From contig CASDYX010000019.1 in NCBI GenBank assembly GCA_949286215.1, positions 29,653-69,498 of the forward strand: DNA of 39,846 bases, read 5' to 3'. The position numbers and the translations under genes are program-made. This document shows positions 15,545-23,001 of the stretch, in pieces. Each line of letters opens with the position of its first letter. The stretch's first letter is position 1. The DNA comes from an uncultured Pseudomonadota bacterium (GTDB taxonomy: Bacteria; Pseudomonadota; Alphaproteobacteria; RF32; CAG-239). Under the pieces are notes generated by a model that made no database searches, was not told the DNA's origin, and saw only the letters and a list, made by a program, of their open reading frames with translations.

Positions 15545-15591
15545 CACGCCAGTGTGCGAACCCTCGCTGACTGGCGGCACGCCTTGGCGTG
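15545..15591 (-). promoter_or_regulatory. GC-rich double hairpin upstream of ffh
   Basis: Two adjacent inverted repeats sit in an AT-rich spacer. The first is CGCCAGT...ACTGGCG (15547-15576) with an inner GCGA/TCGC pair. The second is CACGCC-TT-GGCGTG (15578-15591). They lie about 92 bases before the ffh start. No T-run follows either on either strand, so these are not clear terminators. A palindromic repeat element or a structured 5' leader are the likely alternatives. Confidence 0.45.
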
Positions 15592-15716
15592 TTATTATCA
15601 ATACTCGTTTCAATATGAAAAAAAAATCATATAAATTTGTTTGTTTTATATAAGATATATTTATAAGAGTCAAGGACTTTAAGCAAATATTTATCTTTTT
15701 TCATCATTGTATTCTC

Positions 15717-16508
15717 ATGATGAGTATTTTTGAAAAATATTGGTTTATTTCCGCTTTGATTGTTTTGGCTTTTGCCTTATTGACAATTGTTTCGTTGCGG
15801 CAATTTTTGGCTTACCTCAGAGATCGTCACCTTAAGGAATTACAACAAATTGCTGCACAAAAGCGTGCTTTTGAAGACAGCGTTTTAGATGATTTTGATG
15901 AAGAAGAAAAAGATGCCTTCAAAAAAGACATTATGTTGCAACTCAATTACAATCTGCAACAAAACCGAGACAAACTCAAAAAAGAAATGATGAGAGAAGT
16001 TTTATATGCACAAAGCCGACAATATGAAAAACTCAAGCGGGCCGCTTTGATTAAAATCATTCGCAAAGTGCTGCACGAATTTCGGTCTCGTTTTTTCAAA
16101 AATTTGCGTCAAGCTCTAATTGCAAAAGCGCAGAAGAAAAAAGGCCCCAAAGCCAAACTCAGCAGGATGCAGGAATCGGCCATTCAAGAAGTTGAAGAAG
16201 AAATTCAGACCAATGAAGACCGTAAAGAACAACGCGAAAAACAAAGAGAAGCAGAGCGTAAACGTGAAGAAAAAGAGCGTTCGCAAAAAGAAAAGGAAAA
16301 ACAGCTCGAACAGGAAAAAGAAATTGTTCGCCTGAGGGAAGAAGAGGAACGCGCCAGAAGTGAGCAAGAAAAAGAACGCCTCAGACAAGAGCGGTTGAAA
16401 AAAGAAAAAGAACTCAAAGAGCAACAAGAAAGACAAGCACAACAACCACTTGACGAGACAGGGCAAAAGTGCTATTTTTTAGGTCTGAAATTTATTATTT
16501 TAACTTAA
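15717..16508 (+). CDS. membrane-anchored coiled-coil protein of unknown function
   Basis: A 263-residue protein with one N-terminal membrane segment (about residues 9-30, WFISALIVLAFALLTIVSL). A basic region with FFKNLRQALIAKAQKKKGP follows, then a roughly 80-residue highly charged helix of repeated Glu/Lys/Arg/Gln (160-245), typical of a long single helix or coiled coil. The last residues are hydrophobic (CYFLGLKFIIL). It resembles uncharacterised TolA-like or spacer proteins that reach across the envelope; no family is certain. Two tandem ATG codons make the start ambiguous by one residue. Charge composition explains the long spurious frames on the opposite strand. Confidence 0.6.
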   Translation: MMSIFEKYWFISALIVLAFALLTIVSLRQFLAYLRDRHLKELQQIAAQKRAFEDSVLDDFDEEEKDAFKKDIMLQLNYNLQQNRDKLKKEMMREVLYAQSRQYEKLKRAALIKIIRKVLHEFRSRFFKNLRQALIAKAQKKKGPKAKLSRMQESAIQEVEEEIQTNEDRKEQREKQREAERKREEKERSQKEKEKQLEQEKEIVRLREEEERARSEQEKERLRQERLKKEKELKEQQERQAQQPLDETGQKCYFLGLKFIILT

Positions 16509-16521
16509 AAAATTTAGCGAT

Positions 16522-16638
16522 ATGAAAGACATTATTTTGTATTTGTGCGCTACCCCATTTTTCATTGGTTTTATTTTGATGATTGGGGTGGGAATTGCTT
16601 CTTGTTTTTCATCATTAAAAAAACAGGAACTTTTATGA
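16522..16638 (+). CDS. 38-residue membrane protein, first of an overlapping pair
   Basis: The tiny frame begins MKDIILYLCATPFFIGFILM and ends SLKKQELL. It has one hydrophobic segment spanning most of its length and a short basic, hydrophilic end. Its stop overlaps the next ATG (ATGA), the layout of translationally coupled genes. No strong Shine-Dalgarno is visible upstream. It is close to the terminator element and to the coiled-coil gene. Single-span peptides of this size include type I toxins and regulators of membrane enzymes, but there is no direct evidence for either. Confidence 0.4.
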   Translation: MKDIILYLCATPFFIGFILMIGVGIASCFSSLKKQELL

Positions 16639-16748
16639 CACCCTGGGTGATTAGCGCTGTAATAGTAGGAGGATATACGCTCGCCCTCCTATGTTGGTTT
16701 CTTATTCTCAAGTTGTTTGACTGTTTCTGTTCACAACTTGATGCTTAG
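16635..16748 (+). CDS. 37-residue membrane protein, second of an overlapping pair
   Basis: The start is set by CAGGAAC seven bases upstream. It reads MTPWVISAVIVGGYTLALLC and then a FLILKLFDCFCSQLDA end. It is a single-span hydrophobic peptide with three Cys near its end. A longer version of the same frame exists upstream but would lack a ribosome-binding site and overlap the first peptide. A 62-bp terminator element begins four bases after its stop. Confidence 0.45.
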   Translation: MTPWVISAVIVGGYTLALLCWFLILKLFDCFCSQLDA

Positions 16749-16752
16749 TGAA

Positions 16753-16814
16753 AAGCCTTTCTTTTTCAAAACCTCTTCTTTTGAAGATTTGTTTTGAGCA
16801 AGAAAGGCTTTTTT
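16753..16814 (+). repeat. 62-bp terminator-like element, copy 1
   Basis: AAGCCTTTCTT and AAGAAAGGCTT form the outer stem, CAAAAC and GTTTTG an inner stem, and CTTC-TTTT-GAAG the tip, followed by seven Ts. The same 62 bases occur unchanged at 17607-17668. It ends the small-membrane-protein pair. Confidence 0.8.
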
Positions 16815-16901
16815 TAAAAAGTAAGCGCAATTTATTTTGACAAAAATACAATTTTGTCATATACTCATATTAATTCGTTTACTTAATCAGGAGATATCCC
16901 A

Positions 16902-17582
16902 ATGGATCCTAAAGAATTACTTTTAAGACGCAAACGTGATGAATTTCGCAATCGTTTAGCTACAGCCCAAACCTTTGCTGAAGCCAATCGCCTGGGTCAA
17001 GCTTTAGCGTATTTGGACAGAGACATTCAAGCAATTGATAATAAGAAAAAATTTTCTCGAGCCAGCAAAATTGGTTCTTTCATAAAAAATTTTGGATTAT
17101 TTAAAATTAAAAAAGACGAAAAGAAAACAAACCCCCTTAAATTTGCCGCTAAATGGGCTTGGAATTGCTCTATGCAAGTTGCAAAAGCATGTGCTTTTGC
17201 TGTTGCTTATCCTCCGGTTACATTGCCAGTATTGGGAGCTTATATCCTCAAACCAAGCATACAAAACAAACTGAATATGATAAAAAATATTAAATCATAT
17301 TACCCTGAAAGTAAAGGTTCTTGGTTAAGAGCAACTGCTCTGGTGAATATGCCACCCCCTACACCTATCCCTTCTCTTTTTTCCAATGATTTTAGACCTG
17401 ATAACTTCTCTACTATTAAAAATCGTGTACAAGTAAAAAAAGCAGTTCGTCAAAATTCTGAAATAACGCATCATACTATTGCACAACCGCAACAAAATCA
17501 TTCTCAAGAAATTAATAGAAGCAACTCCGTTTTTACACCACAGTTGATTTCAAAATATATAAACGAAAAATATAAACAGTAA
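16902..17582 (+). CDS. hypothetical protein with a central membrane segment
   Basis: A 226-residue protein preceded by CAGGAGATATCCCA, a strong ribosome-binding site. The N-terminal 60 residues are charged and helical (LLLRRKRDEFRNRLATAQTF...). A hydrophobic region lies near 85-115 (NCSMQVAKACAFAVAYPPVT...VLGAYIL), and the rest is polar with Gln/Asn/Ser stretches. No family is recognised. It sits between two copies of the same 62-bp terminator element, so it forms its own transcription unit. The unusual AT content and lack of homology suggest a lineage-specific gene. Confidence 0.55.
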   Translation: MDPKELLLRRKRDEFRNRLATAQTFAEANRLGQALAYLDRDIQAIDNKKKFSRASKIGSFIKNFGLFKIKKDEKKTNPLKFAAKWAWNCSMQVAKACAFAVAYPPVTLPVLGAYILKPSIQNKLNMIKNIKSYYPESKGSWLRATALVNMPPPTPIPSLFSNDFRPDNFSTIKNRVQVKKAVRQNSEITHHTIAQPQQNHSQEINRSNSVFTPQLISKYINEKYKQ

Positions 17583-17606
17583 TTTTTGAAACATCTTTAC
17601 CTTAAC

Positions 17607-17668
17607 AAGCCTTTCTTTTTCAAAACCTCTTCTTTTGAAGATTTGTTTTGAGCAAGAAAGGCTTTTTT
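17607..17668 (+). repeat. 62-bp terminator-like element, copy 2
   Basis: Identical over 62 bases to the element at 16753-16814, again directly after a gene stop and with six Ts at the end. It terminates the preceding hypothetical gene. Confidence 0.8.
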
Positions 17669-17686
17669 GTTTGAATCCCTAAGTTA

Positions 17687-17726
17687 AAAAAACCTCTGTC
17701 CGCGGTTAAGCGGAACAGAGGTTTTT
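17687..17726 (-). terminator. bidirectional terminator
   Basis: CCTCTGT-C-CGC, loop GGTTAA, GCG-GA-ACAGAGG, flanked by A and T runs on both sides. It serves the minus-strand gene that ends just to its right and may back up the plus-strand element to its left. Confidence 0.7.
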
Positions 17727-17740
17727 GTGGAAAGATATGA

Positions 17741-18604
17741 TTAAAGAGAGTTAAATATCTCTTCCATCTTCTTTCCGAGCTGTTTCATATCGGTCAGCTC
17801 ATCAAATCCAATTGCGTAGATTTGATAGCCGGCATTACGGTATGCCTCAGCAATTTTTTCCCAGTTTTCCACGCCATTCCTGTTATGCAGGATTATCTGC
17901 GGGGTACTGGGGAAGCAGGTCAAGAGATACCATGTGTGGGTGCCTGCGATACCCATACACAGGTCGGTTTTAGCGTACAGATTATAGTAGTTTCTGTGCG
18001 CCACACCGCGGATACCAAAGACCTCACGGTCTTCTGAATATCCGGGAACATAGCAGTTGAACTCCTTGATTAACGCCTCGATTTTGTCGAGGTCATTAAC
18101 CTTGTGGAAATGCTGCCCCAAAATCAGGGTAACATTTGACAAGGATTTCAAGAAATTAAATGCTTCCGGTTGCACGCTCTGCTGAGCAGCAGTAACGCCG
18201 CACTGCCCATCAGAAACGAGTTTCTGTGGAACGAACATAATGTTCGTGCGGTAGCGCGGAACACTGAGGAACCGTGGAAGAGGCTCCTTTATTTCCGGCT
18301 GCAGCGCAGGATATTCAGCGAAGAGCTTCCACTCGGCCTCGGTGATTTCACCGTCGAGCAGAGATTTTCTGACATTCCAACCGCGACGGAGGAGGGTTTC
18401 GCGTTCTTCCCAAGAAGCTGGTCGCATCGTTGGTGCGATAAAAGAAAGATTGGTCATAATTTGGGCAACTTGTGCCTCAAATTCTTCCTTTGTCTCCTTT
18501 TCGCTGAATGCTACCAACTCAAGACCGAGAGATAACGCCATTCTTACTGCATAGAAGCCGTGTCCAAAACCCTCAGTGATGAGGGCGATTTTCTTTGTTT
18601 CCAT
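17741..18604 (-). CDS. uncharacterised protein, possible glycosyltransferase-like fold
   Basis: I used the ATG giving METKKIALITEGFGHGFYAV. The longer frame begins in the conserved leader block. The 287-residue product has an N-terminal alternating beta/alpha segment with a GFGHG turn. Its C-terminal half (LCMGIAGTHTWYLLTCFPST, then IILHNRNGVENW and NAGYQIYAIGFDEL) resembles the sugar-nucleotide-binding half of GT-B glycosyltransferases. The resemblance is loose and I do not assign a family. No Shine-Dalgarno precedes it; instead it carries a shared promoter and structured leader. Base composition is richer in GC than its neighbours, suggesting acquisition. Confidence 0.5.
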   Translation of the reverse strand: METKKIALITEGFGHGFYAVRMALSLGLELVAFSEKETKEEFEAQVAQIMTNLSFIAPTMRPASWEERETLLRRGWNVRKSLLDGEITEAEWKLFAEYPALQPEIKEPLPRFLSVPRYRTNIMFVPQKLVSDGQCGVTAAQQSVQPEAFNFLKSLSNVTLILGQHFHKVNDLDKIEALIKEFNCYVPGYSEDREVFGIRGVAHRNYYNLYAKTDLCMGIAGTHTWYLLTCFPSTPQIILHNRNGVENWEKIAEAYRNAGYQIYAIGFDELTDMKQLGKKMEEIFNSL

Positions 18605-18616
18605 AATTAAAAAGTA

Positions 18617-18723
18617 TTGTGCCACCACCGCTGTATTATTTTATTAACGATGATGACGGGTTAGACAATTGGCTATGCCAAGCAACCGCTGTTGATTGAT
18701 AATAGCCATAATAATTATTTTAT
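18617..18723 (-). promoter_or_regulatory. conserved structured 5' leader, copy A
   Basis: On the minus strand GGCTAT (18707-18702) pairs with ATAGCC (18676-18671), and CAAC-AGCG-GTTG forms an inner hairpin. TTGTCTAA(C)CCG follows, and a closing block ACAGCGGTGGTGGCACAA ends 12 bases before the ATG. The same blocks in the same order precede the methyltransferase gene (20838-20951). No leader peptide or terminator is apparent, and the gene has no Shine-Dalgarno. Confidence 0.65.
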
Positions 18724-18729
18724 GGACTA

Positions 18730-18758
18730 AATATAGCATAAATTACAACCAATGTCAA
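18730..18758 (-). promoter_or_regulatory. sigma70-type promoter of copy A
   Basis: TTGACA and TATATT separated by 17 bases on the minus strand; a near-perfect promoter. Transcription would start near 18723, giving a leader of about 119 nt. The matching promoter of copy B has TTGACT and TATATT with the same spacing. Confidence 0.75.
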
Positions 18759-18811
18759 AACTATTTGACAAAAAAAATATAAAATTTCTTAAATTAACAC
18801 AATTGTTGTGT

Positions 18812-18975
18812 TTTGAGGGGTTGTGTGGCGTTTTGGGCGTGGAATTTGATGAGATTTTGAAGAAGATTGAGGTGATTTGGAGAGGAATTGGGTGAGATTT
18901 TGAGGATTCGTTGGGATTAGGGTAAAACTTTAGGGGTTGCGAAGGATGAGGAGAGTTTTATAGAAATATTTTGAA
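18812..18975. other. G-rich, C-poor non-coding tract
   Basis: Over about 160 bases the plus strand has many G-runs (GAGGGG, TGGGCGTGG, GGGATTAGGG, TAGGGG) and only a handful of Cs, far from the composition of the surrounding DNA. No credible gene is seen on either strand. It lies between copy A's promoter and the terminator of the YhcH-like gene. Confidence 0.6.
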
Positions 18976-18992
18976 GCGATTTATTTAAAGCA

Positions 18993-19026
18993 AAGCCCCG
19001 TTAACAGCTCTGCTGTTACGGGGCTT
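18993..19026 (-). terminator. terminator of the methyltransferase-YhcH unit
   Basis: AAGCCCCGT-TAACAGC / GCTGTTA-CGGGGCTT stem (one bulged base), next to an A/T-rich flank, five bases after the YhcH-like stop on the minus strand. Confidence 0.7.
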
Positions 19027-19030
19027 ATGA

Positions 19031-19579
19031 TTAGTCGGCAAGAATTTTTATGCAAATCTTGACGACGTGTTTCTTTCCATTTTCAAGGAAGTAGTTTTTC
19101 GGATCGTCTTCATACCCGCCATAAAGCGGACCATGATAGACACCTGCCGGAATAAACTTCCATGAATTCTTTTCAATTTTTGTAGCAAAGGACGTTTCTG
19201 GCTTTTCATAGAAACCGATATCCTTTGTTTCATCGAACGGAACATGCACCGGCAAATCTTCTGATGCGGCTGATATATACATCCCTTCCGTAAAGGTCGG
19301 AATGTGAACATCATGAAACTTTGCATGAACTTCCGGGAAGACCTCTGCTTCCTCTTTCAGAACTGTCCAGTCAATATTGACTTTCAGCCCCGGAGCCAAC
19401 TCGGTTGAGCCAATTTTGTGGTTCGCCGGGTTGGTCAGATGCCTCCATATTTTTTCCGCATTTTCTACCGTGAATCGTGAATTGGCAGAAACCGAGATAA
19501 AATAGTTAATAAACTCTTTTTTCTTTGTATTGAGAGCTGCTGCTAAGCAAGCCAAACTCTCTTGAATGAATTCGTTCAT
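19031..19579 (-). CDS. YhcH/YjgK/YiaL (DUF386)-like protein
   Basis: I preferred the second ATG, giving MNEFIQESLACLAAALNTKK and a 182-residue product. The C-terminal two-thirds follows the DUF386 cupin-like layout: a histidine-rich HAKFHDVHIPTFTEGMYI strand, FDETKDIGFYEKP, FIPAGVYHGPL and a closing HVVKICIKI strand. Known relatives include YhcH of sialic-acid catabolism and EbgC; they bind metal and act on sugars. Similarity is modest. It follows the methyltransferase gene closely, so the two form one transcription unit. There is no Shine-Dalgarno; AT-rich sequence (TTTAATTATTATT) precedes the start. Confidence 0.55.
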   Translation of the reverse strand: MNEFIQESLACLAAALNTKKKEFINYFISVSANSRFTVENAEKIWRHLTNPANHKIGSTELAPGLKVNIDWTVLKEEAEVFPEVHAKFHDVHIPTFTEGMYISAASEDLPVHVPFDETKDIGFYEKPETSFATKIEKNSWKFIPAGVYHGPLYGGYEDDPKNYFLENGKKHVVKICIKILAD

Positions 19580-19617
19580 AATAATAATTAAAATATTAAA
19601 CATTTAAGACTGAGGCC

Positions 19618-20826
19618 TTAGAGACCCTGTCTGATAATTTTTTGTGCAGCGGCTTTGACAGCCTCATCTGTCTTATTTCCGTCCTTGCTCAGGTTTTCAA
19701 GCTCAGCAAGTTTGTCCAGAAACTCCGGCAAATATTCCAACGCCCATGAGCTATCTTCTTTTTGCGAAATTTTGGCTCCGATGTAGGAGAGAAACTCCAA
19801 GCTTTCTTGCTTTTCTTTAGCCTTGAACGCGCTTTCAGGATAGCCCTCCAACACATTTAGTTTTTGAATGTGTTTTTGAGGCTGCATCAAAGCTGTTCTA
19901 CGCCAGAGGATTGGGTCTTGCTCGTACCTTGTGCCCATTTTTGTGGGAAAAGGTATGAAGTCGGCAAAGCCAACTTGAGCAATCAGAGCCCTCTTTTCGG
20001 CCTGATATTTTGCCGAAGGAGCAAAATTCATCGCCGAAACGGCTGTATAATCCTGCGCCGGCAAGAGTGTCCACTGAGAACCCAATATCTCTTGCCATCT
20101 GCTTTGTGGCAAAACGCTTACATGGAGCGAGAAGATATAAGCCCCTGAAACGTCCTTGGTCAGAACAATTCCGGACGGCTTCTCAACTTTTTGTGCATTT
20201 TCCCAAAGCATGGCTTCAGGGATTGCCATATAGTTGACGGCGTCTCGCAAGGAAATTGATGCAAAGACATACTTACCAGCTTCTTCCAATCCTGTCAGAA
20301 AATCAGGCAATTCATGTTCCGGGATATGCTCCAGAACGTCATTGCAGAACACGACGTCGGCCTTGTTTACCGGCTTAATGGAATATTCCGGAATACCTAT
20401 ATCATATCTCTGTACGATAATATGGCGGTATTTGGTTACGCGAGGTATCATTTCCGTAACCTCAGCGCTATCGGCATTTTTGATTTCCTGCGAAAGGTCT
20501 TGCAGAATTTCATTAATACCGACACCTTTTTCCGTTAGCTCTGCAATTTTCTCGGCATTGTTGGCTAACACCTCAGCCAAGACATTTGAAGCCTTGCTTT
20601 GGCCACAGCCATAGTCGGTTATCAGTAACGTTTTTGTCAGCTCAATCTTCTTTTGGAATGCTAATTCCAAAAGATTTGCGAACATTTCATTCACCAATTG
20701 ATTGGCTGACGAGCCATAGTTTTTGGCTCCCGCGTGAACTGATGTGTACACGCTTTTCAAGTCAATGATACTATCGTACCACTGATTAGCAAGCTGAAAG
20801 CTTACTTTTTGCAAGTTTTTTTCCAT
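19618..20826 (-). CDS. class I SAM-dependent methyltransferase
   Basis: A 402-residue protein. The SAM-binding motif is LITDYGCGQSKASNVLAEVL near residues 68-85, and the post-I/IV region VVFCNDVLEHIPEHELPDFL is typical of class I enzymes acting on small molecules or sugars. The C-terminal 150 residues are helical with no known domain. The substrate is not clear; the neighbouring YhcH-like and glycan-like genes suggest a surface-sugar context, as an inference. The gene has no Shine-Dalgarno but has a strong promoter and the shared folded leader. It is transcribed divergently from kdsB. Confidence 0.75.
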   Translation of the reverse strand: MEKNLQKVSFQLANQWYDSIIDLKSVYTSVHAGAKNYGSSANQLVNEMFANLLELAFQKKIELTKTLLITDYGCGQSKASNVLAEVLANNAEKIAELTEKGVGINEILQDLSQEIKNADSAEVTEMIPRVTKYRHIIVQRYDIGIPEYSIKPVNKADVVFCNDVLEHIPEHELPDFLTGLEEAGKYVFASISLRDAVNYMAIPEAMLWENAQKVEKPSGIVLTKDVSGAYIFSLHVSVLPQSRWQEILGSQWTLLPAQDYTAVSAMNFAPSAKYQAEKRALIAQVGFADFIPFPTKMGTRYEQDPILWRRTALMQPQKHIQKLNVLEGYPESAFKAKEKQESLEFLSYIGAKISQKEDSSWALEYLPEFLDKLAELENLSKDGNKTDEAVKAAAQKIIRQGL

Positions 20827-20837
20827 TACATATAGTT

Positions 20838-20951
20838 TTGTGCCATCGCTGTTGTGTTGTGGGTTTTATGTAAGCAGGGATGGCGGATTAGACAATATAG
20901 GCTATGCCAAGCAACCGCTGTTGCAATAATAGCCAAAATAATTTATTTACA
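20838..20951 (-). promoter_or_regulatory. conserved structured 5' leader, copy B
   Basis: On the minus strand GGCTAT (20934-20929) pairs with ATAGCC (20905-20900), and GCAAC-AGCG-GTTGC forms a perfect inner hairpin. TTGTCTAATCCG follows, and ACAGCGATGGCACAA lies 11 bases before the methyltransferase ATG. These match copy A block by block, while the spacers differ, so the blocks appear selected. Confidence 0.65.
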
Positions 20952-20957
20952 TAGTTG

Positions 20958-20986
20958 AATATATCACAAAATTTATTCCCAGTCAA
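20958..20986 (-). promoter_or_regulatory. sigma70-type promoter of copy B
   Basis: TTGACT and TATATT separated by 17 bases on the minus strand. The leader would be about 125 nt. A T-rich tract (TTTTTTTGTCAAAAAAAA) lies just upstream in both copies. Confidence 0.75.
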
Positions 20987-21126
20987 ATTATTTTTTTTGA
21001 CAAAAAAAGTACAAAACCTATATTTGTTTGGCGATTATAAACAAATGGCGTTAACTCTCTTTATTTTTTTATCAAAATAGAATATACTTTTTTCCATTCA
21101 ATAACAGACAACTTGAAAGGATTGAT

Positions 21127-21900
21127 ATGTCTAAAGTTATTACCATGATTCCGGTGCGTATGGCATCTACTCGTTTGCCGAACAAGCCATTACTCGATAT
21201 TAATGGGAAATCCGTATTACAACGCGTGTATGAAAATGTTAAAGCTGATGTGCCCGGAGATATTGTTATTGCCGCAGGAGACCAAATTTTGGTTGACGAG
21301 GCGCAAAAATTCGGGGCCAAAGCAATTTTAACCGACCCGTCTTTGCCCAGCGGTACGGACCGAATTGCCGCCGCCCTCAAGCAAATTGACCCTGAGGGGA
21401 CAAAATATGATATCGTGGTTAACTTCCAAGGTGATGGCTTGAATGTTGACCCTAAAGTCAACCTTGACCTGATTGAAATGATTGAACGTACCGACTGCGA
21501 TATTGCTACTTGCGGTATGATTTTTAAGAACGAAAAAGATATTGAAGACCCGACCCAAGTTAAAATCGTTATGGGATTGGCTAAAGGCGAGAATGAAGCG
21601 AATTGCTTATATTTCACCAGAGCCGCCGCTCCTTTTATTCGCGACCCGCAAAAATGCGATAATCATGATTTTTATCACCACATCGGTATTTATGTTTATA
21701 AGGCTTCTTCTTTACAAAAATTTGTTAGCCTGCCAGTGGGGATTTTGGAAAAAAGAGAATCTCTTGAGCAACTGCGCGCTCTCGAAAACGGTATGAAAAT
21801 CAGAGCTAAAATCGTGGATAACATCAAATTGATTGACCAAGCTCCGGCTGATGTTAATACTCCTGAAGAATATGAAGCCGCTTTGAAATGGATTAAATAA
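21127..21900 (+). CDS. kdsB: 3-deoxy-manno-octulosonate cytidylyltransferase (CMP-Kdo synthetase)
   Basis: A 257-residue protein of family length that joins CTP and Kdo to give CMP-Kdo, the donor for lipid A/LPS inner core. The nucleotide-binding start IPVRMASTRLPNKPLLDI is intact, with VVNFQGDGLNVDPK (metal-binding QGD), YFTRAAAPFIRD, HIGIYVYK and KRESLEQLRALENG all present. It shows that the host makes a Kdo-containing outer membrane. A Shine-Dalgarno (AAAGGATTGAT) precedes the start, and a strong terminator follows. It stands alone. Confidence 0.95.
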   Translation: MSKVITMIPVRMASTRLPNKPLLDINGKSVLQRVYENVKADVPGDIVIAAGDQILVDEAQKFGAKAILTDPSLPSGTDRIAAALKQIDPEGTKYDIVVNFQGDGLNVDPKVNLDLIEMIERTDCDIATCGMIFKNEKDIEDPTQVKIVMGLAKGENEANCLYFTRAAAPFIRDPQKCDNHDFYHHIGIYVYKASSLQKFVSLPVGILEKRESLEQLRALENGMKIRAKIVDNIKLIDQAPADVNTPEEYEAALKWIK

Positions 21901-21922
21901 TCTTTAAGTAGATAAAAAAATT

Positions 21923-21950
21923 AAGGCACCGAAAACGGTGCCTTTCTTTT
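21923..21950 (+). terminator. bidirectional terminator between kdsB and the EamA gene
   Basis: A perfect 9-bp stem AAGGCACCG/CGGTGCCTT with an AAAA loop, with T-runs on both strands (TTTCTTTT and AATTTTTTT). Confidence 0.85.
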
Positions 21951-22806
21951 ATCCAAAAATTAGCGGCAAAACAAATAATAATGCTAATCCGCCAAAGGTT
22001 AGCTGATTTTTTATACTTTGTTCACGATACATAACCGCCGAAATCAGCATAACTATCGGCGCCGCCATTCGCATAAATACCGCAACAAAAGATACCGGCA
22101 ATAAATTTATAGATACATAAATTATCAAAAATTCTGATATGGTGTAAACAATTCCGGCTATGACTACCTGATAATTACAAAAAATGTTGCGATAATCTTG
22201 CTTGGATATTCCTTTGACAACACAAGCCAAATACATAAATACCGAAGAAAAAAAGACATGCGCATACCAGCCAACTTGCGGAATGGCAAGATGATCAAAA
22301 ACACTAAAAGACGCACCTAGCAAAATAATTAATATAAAATCTATTTTACCGGTCAAGGACAGTCTTTCGGCATCACCGCGCAGAATAAAGATTATTCCTA
22401 ACAGCCCTAAAGCACAAATGCAAAGAATTTGCAATAAAGCCAATCCTTCTTTGAAAAATAAATTATTAACCAATGAGCCTAACGCCATTGCCACAAAACC
22501 AAAGAAAACCGATGAGGATGTGCTTTCCTTGTTTACCACTTGTTGAAATTTTATCATTGCCCAAAGCAAGACACCTTTCAGAATACTTAACCAAATATAT
22601 GGCGAGGTCGTGATTTGGGTGAAATTATCTGTCAATAAATGTCCCAACAATGGCCAACTTACGGCTAGGCCTACAAGCAACCAGACCGAAGTAAATGCCG
22701 CGGATAATTCGGCCGGAAAATATTTTACGCAAGGCTTGTATAAAAACGGGCGCACAACCATCGTCAGCAATATCAACAATCCTATTGATATTTGAAATAA
22801 TGTCAT
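21949..22806 (-). CDS. EamA/DMT-superfamily membrane transporter
   Basis: I started at the ATG preceded by AAAGGAAAATGCA, giving 285 residues. There are about ten hydrophobic helices in two similar halves, each ending near a conserved EFLIIYVS/GGLALL-type segment, and a pattern of short loops typical of drug/metabolite transporters. Such carriers export or import small metabolites (amino acids, nucleosides); the substrate cannot be told from sequence. The gene faces kdsB across a shared terminator and reads away from the next gene. Confidence 0.75.
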   Translation of the reverse strand: MTLFQISIGLLILLTMVVRPFLYKPCVKYFPAELSAAFTSVWLLVGLAVSWPLLGHLLTDNFTQITTSPYIWLSILKGVLLWAMIKFQQVVNKESTSSSVFFGFVAMALGSLVNNLFFKEGLALLQILCICALGLLGIIFILRGDAERLSLTGKIDFILIILLGASFSVFDHLAIPQVGWYAHVFFSSVFMYLACVVKGISKQDYRNIFCNYQVVIAGIVYTISEFLIIYVSINLLPVSFVAVFMRMAAPIVMLISAVMYREQSIKNQLTFGGLALLFVLPLIFG

Positions 22807-23001
22807 TGCATTTTCCTTTCGTCGCTTTTTATAGAAGATTTGATTTAATTTATTATTAACATTACATCTGACGTAACGACACAAGGTTCCAAAGTTCACC
22901 GTTCTCTCTTATTATTACACTTGTTATTACACTTGACAAGATTTTTAAAATTGCTATAGAAAAAATGATACATTTTATTATTCACCTCATACTATTTTGT
23001 T

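Noticed and set aside
15446..15673. A 75-codon frame upstream of ffh on the minus strand
   Set aside because: It runs through two palindromes, has no ribosome-binding site, and overlaps the ffh start out of frame.
16116..16466. A 116-codon frame opposite the coiled-coil gene
   Set aside because: Its Phe/Leu-rich sequence is what the complement of Glu/Lys/Arg-rich codons gives; there is no ribosome-binding site.
18658..18708. Integron attC-type recombination site in leader A
   Set aside because: Copy A has GTTAGAC, which fits GTTRRRY, but copy B has ATTAGAC, and no paired RYYYAAC end frames either copy. Both sit inside transcribed leaders with strong promoters, unlike gene cassettes.
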